Both the position numbers and the translations under genes were made by a program. From NCBI GenBank assembly GCA_951213105.1, contig OX578153.1:55862020-55926019 (forward strand): 64,000 nt of DNA, read 5' to 3'. The notes beneath the pieces are model-generated. The model saw only the letters and a program-made list of their open reading frames with translations, did not search any database and was not told where the DNA came from. Shown in pieces: positions 1 to 11,470 of this stretch. Within the stretch, counting starts at the first letter, position 1. Each line of letters begins with the position of its first letter. This DNA comes from Amaurobius ferox (lineage: Eukaryota; Arthropoda; Arachnida; Araneae; Amaurobiidae).

Positions 1-220
1 AAAACTCTGCTGAAACCACATCAGTCATCATCCAAACTATCTATAGCCAATCGTGTAAATAAAATGTTTCAAGTAAAACTTTTAAGACGAAATTGTAGAA
101 AAACAGAAGTGAAAATCCTTTGTCTTCCCCTACCTCCTCCAGGTATTGATGCTGAATCCATATCAGTTACCTCTACCTATAGTAAATCCTGAGAAGTACA
201 TGTTGCAAGGCAAATGTAAA
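1..220 (+). repeat. Diverged monomer of 140-bp tandem repeat (R3)
   Basis: The stretch with atcagtcatcatccaaac, ctatctatagccaatc and cctcctccaggta matches the monomer of the array at 28730-29460, with many changes. It is an isolated copy about 28 kb from that array. Confidence 0.6.
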
Positions 221-402
221 TTTTTTTTATGCGAAATCACCCAAACCGAAGGTGTAAATCCTCGTCAATGAATGTACACGCTACATCTCTACAGAAAAAA
301 ATGCCATTCCCGATCGAATAAAAATAATTTTTGCACCCCCTAGAGAAAAATTTTAAATTTTAAGATAAGGAACTCAGTAACTAAGGGAGACATGTGAAAT
401 AT

Positions 403-1435
403 TCTAATGTGGGCGGCACATGACTTACTCTATAATACAATGAATTTACTTCTTTCACAGTAAAAAAATGTATAAAATCTACAGCACAATGTTTTTAGTA
501 TTGAATTGTACATTTGGCGCTTTTCCGGTTGATGCCATGTAGAACTATTTCAAAGTACCCAATTAACTTTATATAAATTATATTTCACGTATCTGTAAAT
601 TGACAATATTGAATGATCAATATTGATAGTATCCGCAATAGAGTTCAAATATTAAAATATTTTAATAATTACTTCTTCAATTTGGTGTCATTTTTGCAAT
701 TTTAACGATACTTTTGTCAATCTGGTACGAAATATCAAAGCAGTATTAACAGTATTTCGCTAAATGAGTCGCCAAATTCGCCAAATTCATTCCCAAGCGT
801 TACAGACAAAGGAAGAGAAGATAATTCCTTGTATATAAATAACTGTTGGCGAATTGTTGAGTCAAAAGTACATAATTTTACATTATGTATTTTCTCTCAT
901 GAATGGAACCGACTTGATCCACGAGAATAATGTTAGATGTATCGTGTAATATTATATATGAAAAGTGAGCATATTTCACAACAGTTAATACATTTTTTTA
1001 ATTTTATGCAATTTTTTTGATAAATTTATTTAAAAAATGTGCTATATCTCGAGAACGGTTCTATCGCTTATCGTTAATTGTCAATCGTTTTCTAATGAAG
1101 AATTACACAAGAAATAAATATTTACATAACATTATTGAAGGTTCTGCTTTTCTGATAATTTTTTTTCAATCTTTTATTCAAACATTTGGTTATCTTCCAA
1201 ACACTCGATTGCGTTTAAAACCAATAAGGTTCAAGTACTTACGTATTGCAATTTCTGTACCAAATTTTGTTTAAAACGCTCCATTCGTTCGTGAGATATC
1301 GTCTCCACAGACTTCACGAGGATACCACACACACACTTGTGTGTGTGTCAAAAACTTCTGTCAAAAACTTGAGTTCGAATTTTCGCCCTGTCACAATAAT
1401 ATCCCTATAGATTATAGTATGTATATAGGGAAAGT
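403..1435 (+). mobile_element. R2 Helentron-like repeat, copy 1
   Basis: It starts with tctaatgtgggcggcacatg and ends with the hairpin ccctatag...gtatataggg followed by aaagtaaa. The interior has the family features: a run of TTTGGCGA-type words, the atatctcgagaacggtt segment, and a short CA-rich microsatellite near the 3' end. It has no convincing coding capacity, so it is taken as non-autonomous. Confidence 0.7.
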
Positions 1436-1689
1436 AAAGCCATTGCGATGTTGTGCAGCATTTTCTAACGAGTAGGTGTCGACATCAGGAACGAACGAAA
1501 CGCATATATGGAAGGCAATAAATATCTATTAAAAAGTTGTATCATCGAGGAGTGTAACACGGTGACACCTACAGTGCTTGTCAATGTACGCGATCACACG
1601 TCATTATTTCTCAAATCAAAATGGGCATTGTTGCTGAAGACATTTTGAACAGACTATTATACATTAAAAAATTCTTACAATTCCTTTTC

Positions 1690-1925
1690 ATGTAAGACTT
1701 CTATAATTATAACAACAATTCGCCAATAACCATATGGTGTGAAATACATTTTTTCTGTAACAACTTTTTTGACGATTCCTAACCATTAATAGGCAATGAT
1801 CTGCAACGTCATAATTGTCGTTTTCCTTCTATCTCGCTTTGTTGCAGAGTCCAATACAATATCCTAACATTTTAATCCTCCCCCAGGGGGCGCTGCATTC
1901 AATCGAGCATGGTCACATTATTATT
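1690..1925 (+). repeat. R7 dispersed repeat
   Basis: Shares attcgccaataa, ttctgtaacaac and tatctcgctttgttgc with 56375-56540, and its CAGGGGGCGCTG...CAATCG segment with 46660-46770. The family is unidentified; no coding is seen. Confidence 0.5.
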
Positions 1926-2218
1926 ACGTGTGTGTATGTGTGTAATGTAAAAGTTCTGATGCTTCCACATATGCAAACACATAAAATTTTGGTTAGAGAT
2001 TCAAATAAGCTCACCAACTTTCCCGTAACTCACTTATACATCTTTCCAGATTGCATTCTCTATTTAATAGTAAACTATATAAGAGTTCATAAACCGCTCA
2101 TGATAACTACTACACAAAGGTATCATTTATTTCTAGCTAAAATTTCTTACAAAGTACTTGTGATTGGTCTGTATGTCTTATTTTAACGACGAAGCTGTTT
2201 TTCGACTTTGAAACCGAT

Positions 2219-2347
2219 TAATACTTATAATCATCTTTGTATACTGTTTATATACTTATAATCATCTTTGTATACTGTTTATATACTTATAATCATCTTT
2301 GTATACTGGCGATTGATACCCATAATCATCTTTGTATACTGTTAATC
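2219..2347 (+). repeat. 31-bp minisatellite, about four units
   Basis: The unit ends in cttataatcatctttgtatactg. The first three copies are nearly identical and the last has a diverged 5' part. Confidence 0.85.
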
Positions 2348-2584
2348 TTGAAAAAAATTAATTTTTGCAATTTAATAATGTGAGGAACCTCGTTATGGGA
2401 GGATCCTAAGCACATTTGGAGTCATCACGCTAACATTTGCACAGTTAAATATAAATAAAGTTAAAGTAGACTTTTTTAAAGTGGTCTGTAAACTATATCT
2501 GAGGAAGTATCGAAACACTAGCCGTTAAAGGATCTTATATTTCATACATTCTAGTATCCTTAATACTCATAACACAGTACTCAC

Positions 2585-2727
2585 CAGCTCCGTGTGCCCA
2601 TAGTACACCCTTTCTCTTAATGCTGCATTTCTGTAGATTATCACAAGGGGATGAATCAAGTACGTCATGTAACAGAGTTGTCCAAGAGAAGACATGGCAC
2701 CCCAAGACAACAGCCGGTTCACAGCTC
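2585..2727 (-). CDS. NRF-6-like exon N
   Basis: Acceptor caactttttag and donor gtgagt. The exon completes the GG from exon M and encodes [31 protein letters not shown] and then VYYGHTEL. The LSW-x6-L-x-x-L-x-Y-x-x-YLIHPLV pattern is the family's near-C-terminal signature. About 60-80 more residues would be expected from an exon left of position 1. Confidence 0.93.
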
Positions 2728-5635
2728 CTAAAAAGTTGAAATTTTATTGAGAAAATAGACGAAAAAGTAACGGGCCATGAGCGGACTGATAACATTAAAC
2801 AGAAAATTCAACCACCTTGGACTTTCTATTACGCGTTTCCTTCTATTAAGTTAAATCAGAATGATAAGGCATCCTAATAGCATGCCAATATTGGCAGCCA
2901 ATATAGACCCCGTATGAAAATATGGATATTTTGGCAATATAGGCCCAATATTGGCTGGCCATTTATATCTAATTTTAGCGTGCCGATATATATTCAATAT
3001 TTGACTAATATTGGTTGCAAATTTATAACAATGCAATATTAGTGTAATATTGTAACGCCAATATCTAGTCAATATTGGCGGCCAATGTAATACCAATATT
3101 GGCATTAAATTGAAGATATTCCCAAAGAAACTCCAAGATATGCGATATTGGCCAATATTGGATTGATACAGAGAGATATTAAATTTGACCCACTTGATAT
3201 CACTTACAATTAGTTTACACGGTGCTAACTAGGTAGTCAGCTACTGGCTAATAGTAAGTCAGTAGTTACTTGATACTAGTAGGTACTTATTTTTTTAAAC
3301 GTGAAAAATTCGTAAGATAATATGATCATTTTTCTTAATTCTTTTCATAATACGTAATTAATTATCGAACATTAGAATAAAGAGGCCAGAAACAGGAGAA
3401 AGTCTCAACTTCCCCAACCTTTTCAGCCGAAACCAATTTGGGAAAACGCTCAACATTATAGAATGACAAAATAAAATGATGAACTATGAACATTCTATAT
3501 TATACAAACTTGAACAGAGATTGATAGATGGATAGATAAAAATGTCAAACAGTTTCCAAAATTTAATTATCTCCCATTCCTATTGCGCAAGCGCAGGTCA
3601 TCCAGCCAATGCCATACGATTCTGTGACCTATAATATAAAGCACTCGAATAGCAATATGCTCAGCTGATTCATACAGACAGTAGATGGACGAGATAGCAC
3701 CTTCCACAGCAAGATTCCAGGATTAAACTTTTGCTATGGCAGATGCTATGAACATACTATATTAAGAAACTTGAACAGAGATTTATAGATATAAATGCCA
3801 AGCAGTTTTTCAAGATATATTTACCTCCAATTCCCGTTGCGCAGGCGTAGGTCATCCAGCCAATACTCAGAGCCCATCCGATTCTATGGCCAATGATATA
3901 AAGCACCCGAATAGCAATATGGTCAGCGGATCCATACAGACCATAGACGGACGAAATAGCACCTGCTACAGCAAGAGTCCAACCCAGCATTTGATATTTC
4001 TAGGAAAAGAAGATTCACTTAAGATTATTATTAAACTTCAACGGCAGAAAATGGGTTTATTTCTCAATGGAATTCAAAACGCCTTATATTCAAAACTTTG
4101 CATGGACAAAACTTTTGAAACGATATAGTGAAAACAACAAAACTGTTTGATAAAAAAGGTCTTTAAAATTAACACCATATATGGCGTACATTATAAAGGG
4201 TTACGTCATAATTTAATACTGTAATTTAATGCGCGTCTAGATGGTGCTAATATTAAAGACCTTTTTTACCATACAACTTTGTTGCCTTTACTGTATAATT
4301 TTTAAATTTTTGCTAAATTGGCATGTTTTCCATACTTATTGACTTACATGGGCAACCGACTAATCAAGTATGTCTGCGGCAAGATATTTTGTTACCAGAA
4401 ACCCTTGAAATTCCTATTTGAATAATTTCAGTTTTATTATTAAGAGGACGGTGGACGTTGAAATGAGCAAAAATCGACTAAAAACAGTTTTAATATATAA
4501 CATTATTTTACATATTTAACATTTGCTTACGGGTGGGACAGCGTTCATCCCAAACGAAGAACCTCCCAAAAAGGCAGGTATTTGACATACCCTATCCCAA
4601 ACAGTTCGATCCCCCTTTGCAGGTATTGGCGTCCATGGAAATCGTCGACAGAAACATTGTACCTGACAGGGACAATAAATTTCAAGAGATTTGTAGCTCT
4701 TGAACATGACATTTAATTACACTTTAGTTCTGAATATTTACAACCCATGTCAAATGCGCATACAAACCAAGGCGCCATCAAGTCCCCTTTCGTCTGTGCA
4801 AAGGCATCGCTATACATAACACAATACATATTATATACATTTCAAGTAATATTACACCTGCCCCTTTTCATCCCAGGGCTAAGTACAAACATGTGGAAAT
4901 GCCTCATGACAATTTCATTGAATTGCGTCGATTTTATCAATTTGGCGACATTTCCGTCAATTTGGTAACGTTTAAGAAAAGTTGCCAAGTTAGCGATAAT
5001 TCCGCCAAATTCGTAGCTCTGAATTTGCAGATCTAAATTTGCAAATCTGATCTTTGCCGATCTAAACCATGGAGATAGATTTTCCATTTAAATTCACGTT
5101 TCAAACAATTCATGTTTTCATAAAGTGAGTAATTAGCGCAAAAAATCTCCCACCAAACTTGGAGATAAAGTTATAATTCACTTTCAAACGATTTTCAACC
5201 TTTTCGTTTGGATAAACCACAGAGTTAGAGAGTAGAACTCTTAGGGAAAAGTTTCATTTTTCATTAATATCTCTACAACTCCTGGTCTTAGAAAGTCGGA
5301 CTAAATTTATGGCGAGCTATTATTTCAAGGCTAGCCACAAAATTTCATTAAATTCAGTTCAGCTGTTCTCCCGTGATGATGAGACAAACAAAAGTTTCGT
5401 TTTTTACTAATATTTCGAGAACCACTGGTCGTAGGAACTCCAAACATAGACTAAATTTTAAGTGGGGCTATTTCCAGGCTACCCAAAAAATTTCATCAAT
5501 TTTGGTTCAGCCGTTCTCCCGTGATAATGGTACGAACAGACAGATTTTCAATTTTATTTATATAGATTAAGCATTTTTAATATCCATTTTTAACACTTTA
5601 CAACAAAGTTGAAAAGTGTTTATGACTTTGTTCAT

Positions 5636-5677
<42 letters not shown>

Positions 5678-8115
5678 CGTTAGCACGATAACTGCCGTAA
5701 AAATGAGTTTATCAAAATGAAATTTTAGTATGTTGTTCAGACGGTCTGTAGGACCTATGGGAATATAAATAAATAATATCACCCAATTAGTTTTTTATTG
5801 AACCCGGGTTGAAAAAATGAAATACATTGAACCCTATGGGACCTAATTTTTCAAACATTTTTTAAGTAAATTTAAAATTCACCAATTGCTTCGAAATTTT
5901 TAGGAAATATTCACATTATCCCATAGAATATATAAAAAAAAATTCAGTAAAATATGTTAAGTAGTTTTTTAATTAAAAAAATTATTTAATATAGGGAAAA
6001 AAACAAATTCAATTAAATTCTGACTTTGGGATATCTTCCAGAAAGAAAAAAGAGAGATATTATATAATAAATATCTCTCCATTTGTTTAAACGTTTTGCA
6101 TATGGGAGTGGCTTCATATTTTAAAATAAATTTGGTAGATAACAATTTTTCATTTTTTTTAAATTTTATATAACTCTTCATGATAAATTTAATTGATGGC
6201 ATTTTAAATGCACTTTCCTACGTCCTAGAGAGTTAAAATTTGGTACACAGCTTAAATTTGTTGAACATTTTATTCGACAAAAATTTGATGGATCTTTAAA
6301 TATAGATCATACATTTTTTTCGAAATGGCCTGAAAATAATCCCCGTTCACTTCTATAAATCATTGGTGTAATATTGTTAAAAATTCTGATGTGGACAGCA
6401 CATGTCTTTCTCTGCAGACTCATATTCGTTCTCTTTATTTATTCAATGATAATTTGAGTTTATCTGCACAACATAAGTATTTTAAATGACATTGAATTTG
6501 CACGTTAAACTTAAATTAAGTTCTCATTTGATAGCTGAACTTATTGTCAAAGGTGGCGTAGCGAAAAAACTAGAATATCTCAAGAACGGCTTGTCCTAGA
6601 GTAATGGGGTTAGTCATATTCTTTTTGTTGTCAAAAATCATATATAAAATAGGAATTTAATTGATATAATTGAGCACACGTAGTCTTTTATTTTTATATA
6701 TAACGATTTTTGCTGGCCATTTCGCAAAAATAGCCCGTTCCTTTTTCCCGAATCGTAGTAGAATAACCTACAAATGATTTATATACAAAATTTTGTTAAA
6801 TTTGGTATATAAATCACTTGTAGGTTATTGAAATATTATACTCCAAATTTTGTTAAATTTGGTTCATTAGTTTTTAGCTAGAGTGGATAAAGGCAATTTC
6901 TGCGGCCATTTCGCAAAGAAGGCAGATTCTTTTATTACGAATCGTACTATAATCTAATGAACATCAGGATTTCCCACAAAAAACATACCTACCAAATTGT
7001 ATGAAATTCGGTCCATTAGTTTTTCAATTAGAGTGGATGTAATATCCACACAGACACACAGAAACATACACAGATACACCCTTACACACACAGACGTCTT
7101 CCTAAAAGTAGTTTTTTCGTGTTCTAGAAGTCCCAAAACGTGTAGATACTTTGAAAATTCGAGTTCCGATCTTCGGCACGATTCCAATACTTTGAGTACA
7201 TACACATACACATATATATTATCTGTGTATTATCTGTGTATCTAAATTCCGTGCCTATGCAATTACAATAGTTGTGATTTTAAATGATCCCTAAACTTTT
7301 ATTATTTCTTCAAGGAAGCCTAATTTTAACATATGCAGAATGCAAATATCTCAAGCGATTGTAAGATGAATTACATAAGAATTGCTGAATTTTTTTCACA
7401 CAAAATTATTTAGCTCTGGAGTCTGGAATACAAGTTATATGAATGAAATATTCATTGATTTTGCATAAAGAATCAGATGATTTATATTTCGATACAGTTT
7501 TAAATATTTAAGTATAATAAATTACTGTAGTACTGTGATAATGTAAAAGATATTACCACTGAATGAATCACATTTTAGAAATTTTTAAATGAAATTACAT
7601 TTCAGTTGGAAAGTGTTTCATAATCAATGCTTATGCATGATTGATCTTTCTTGTTGTCATTAACTTACGAACTCGTAGAACTAACTCGTAGAATTATAAA
7701 TCTTTCTACGCAATGTGTCATTCTACACACCAACATTCAATGTATAATTCATTATCATATATTAATAAGAAAATAATATAAGGGATAATAAGGAAATGAA
7801 ATCTTTACGTAGTTACAAACAATAACGTAAATGTAATGTATAATGTGTCCACCTAATGAATGTACGCTAAATTTCAGGTTGTGCCATTTTTCGTTGCGAT
7901 TTGCCATAAATTAACCAACCTGAATCATATTAGTACGTTTGTGATGGTCCGAATATAAAATAAATCGGAATATAATATAATCGTTAATCATAAATAAAGA
8001 ACCCGTTAAATAAGAAAAACAGGCAGGGGCTCAGTCCGATAGAGCCATAATGGTTTTCGGTGAATATCTTCTTTCTTTGTGAGAGGTTTGTCTTCTTTAG
8101 GCGTTTTCAAAACAG

Positions 8116-8192
<77 letters not shown>

Positions 8193-11100
8193 TTTAATTG
8201 TGATTATAAGTATTAAAATATAAAAAGTTGAACCACTTTTTCATTTCACTCATTCATTTTAATTGTCCCTATTACAGTACAACCCCGATTATCCGCGAAA
8301 TTGGGTGGCAAGGGCACAGCGGATAGCGAAAATCGCGGATAACCCGAAAACGTCTAAACCAGTAAAATGAACAGTAAACAAAACTAAAACAATACTGTAT
8401 TGTTAACAAAATGTGTTCAGTTACGTCTTTTTTAAAAAAATCAGTCACTCGTTTTTGCTTCTTACTTTCGAAACACCTTTTCTTTTTTCTAGATTGTACT
8501 TTCCTTGACATGAGCTTTTATGCCAGAGATGCGTCGTCGTCTTGATGCTCTAAATATTGAAGCAATCTGTCTACGTGCTGCAAAGCAGTTTCGTGTGTCA
8601 TCCGCGCAGGCGCCTCGTCTTCTTAACTTTCACTTTGCTTCTTCGTTCTCGTTCACTCCCATTGCTTTGTTTGTTATCTCTATGTCAGTCGGTCGTTCAA
8701 AATTCCCTTGCGTCGCATTCCAGCCACTCTTCTACGTTCTCTTCGTCGACATTCTCACCTACCGGAACAGATGTCAATATGTCAACAAGTGTAGCGGTCG
8801 GTATGACCTCATTCCTTTCTTCACAAATGTTTAGGTTGACATTCGTTTCGATACTCTGAAAGATTTTTCTCCGTGATTTAACAAGAGTTGAGGGTTTTAT
8901 GTAATCCCATGAAGACGTAATATCGTAAATGCTATCCAAAATTGTATAATTCTTCCAAAATTATTTGAGAACGCACCCTTCTACGATTTTTAACACTTTA
9001 CAACAAAGTTGAAAAGTGTTTATGACTTTGTTCATTCTGTCTGTCTGTCTGTCTGTCTGTCTGTCCGTTAGCACGATAACTGCCGTAAAAATGACTTAAT
9101 CAAAATGAAATTTTAGTATGTTGTTCAGACGGTCTGTAGGACCTATGGGAATATAAATGAATAATATCACACAATTAGTTTTGGATTGAACCCGGGTTGA
9201 AAAAATGAAATACATTGAGCCCTATGGGACCTAATTTTTCTAACATTTTTTAAGCGGATTTAAAATTCACAAATTGCTTCGAAAATTTTAGGTGATAGTC
9301 AAATTGTTCCATAAAATATATAAAAAAAAATTCAGCTAAATATATTCAGTAGTTTTTTAAATAAAAATTAAAATAATAATTACACATCTTATATGAAACG
9401 ATCACGTGACCATGATATGAAACGATCACATGACCCACTTCAAAATGAGATATGGCATCCATCTTGTTTCAAATTCGTGATTTTTTAAAGTTCTTTTTAA
9501 TTCATATTGAGTGTTGTATCCATCCTAAAACTACTTTATTTCTGCTTAAATTCTGTGCATCTACATACTAAAACAACACAATGACAATATATTTGAGTTT
9601 AAATTCTCATTCAAATTTGATTATTTCTACAATTAAGCCTATTTTTTACCTATGTAAAATGTAAACAGCAAAATATGTAGAATGAGTTGTATTAGAATTA
9701 CTGTATTTCTTTAACACAAAATAATTCAGTCCATGGAGTCTGCATGGCTGATATGAATGAAATATTAATTGATTTTATAAACAGAAGGACGATATTTTTC
9801 GATGAAGTTTTAAGCATAAAGTTTATGAATTGTAGCTCCATGGTCTTAATTTTTAAATAAAATAAATTATTATAGTATTGTGATGAATGAAATGGAGAAA
9901 GTTATGAATGAAATCCTGCTTTTATAGAGAGATCCAGGCGTGTTATTTTTTCTATGACGTCATTTGAATTAATTTCAGTTGTTTTCGATGAAGTTTTCAA
10001 ATATAATAAATTATCGTAGTATTATGATAGATTTAAAAATATTACCGTGGAATGTATTGCATTTTAGAGATATTTAAACCACGCAATTTATATTTCAATG
10101 CCGTCTTTTGAATGAAGTTCATTTTTTTCAATGAAGGTTTAAGTATTCAAATATAATAAATCAATGTAGTATCGTGATAAGTTTTAAAATATTACCGAGG
10201 AATGTATTGCATTTTCGACTTTTTTAAATAAAATTGCATTGAAGTTGGAAAGTGTTTCATAATCAATGTTTTAAGCATGATTGATCTTTCTTGTTGACAG
10301 TAATAACTTTGTTCTGTATGTTCTCTTCATGGTTGCAATGACTCTGGTCCATAGGTTGTATCAGCGCAGTAACATTTGGGGGCAAAAACTTTGAGAAGAT
10401 TTGCCCGTCAAAAGATTTAAGCACACTTGCAGCTGGGTGTGAAGGCGCGTTGTCAATTAACAAAACAGCCTTCTTTGGCAAATTGTTTGAGTCAAGATGT
10501 TTACGTACTTGAAGTATAAAAATCTTTTCAAACCATTCTTAAAAAATCTGCCGGTTCATCAAACTTTTTTTTTTGGTTGAAATAATCAACTGGTAAATTT
10601 TCTGCTCTTGTCCCCTTAAAAGACCTCGGTTTCTTAGATTTACAAATTACAAGAAGCCTAAGTTTGTGACTACCCGCAGCGTTGCTGCACGGCAAGATTG
10701 TAATTTTTTTCCTTGCTACTTTTGTGACCTGCCGCTTGATGTTCACTTTCAAATGCTAAAGTACGAGTGGGAAGACACTTCCAAAAAAGCCCTGATTCAT
10801 CAGCGCTATAAATTTGTTCATATGATAGATCTGCAGACAACACAAACTCTTCAAAGTCACATTGAAAATCATCAGCTGCTTGTCGATCACCACTCAGCTT
10901 CTCTCCCTGTACACCAATCTCTCTAATTCCATGACGTTTCTTAAAACGATGTAACCAACCGGACGACGCATCAAAATTTCCTTCCAGGTCTAACAAATCA
11001 AAAAAGTTTTTTGATTTCGCTGCAATGGTAGGACCAGACAAAGGGGTGCCCTCACTTCGCACTTGAGCTAACCATTCCGATAATTCCGAGTCAAGTTCAT

Positions 11101-11390
11101 TATAGGGGGATTTCTTCATTGTTTTTCGTTTCTTCATCCCAGAAGCACTATCCTACACTGATGCAAAGGCCAACAGTTTGTATTTTTGCTTTAAAACGTC
11201 TCACAGTGTTGTTTCCCCGATCCCGTAATCCAGACACATCTGCTTCCTTGAAGCGCCATTTCCTATTACTTTCCTTGTATACATAATGTATAAGGAAAGT
11301 ATTGTGATGGGGTCGAAAATTCGAATTCGAGTTTTCGACGGGAGAACACGTTTCAAGCATCCCTGATCACGAATCAAACATTTTAAGTGA

Positions 11391-11470
<80 letters not shown>

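Noticed and set aside
1815..2186. 123-codon plus-strand ORF
   Set aside because: Overlaps the R7 repeat, has no recognisable motif and no splice or start context beyond chance in AT-rich sequence.
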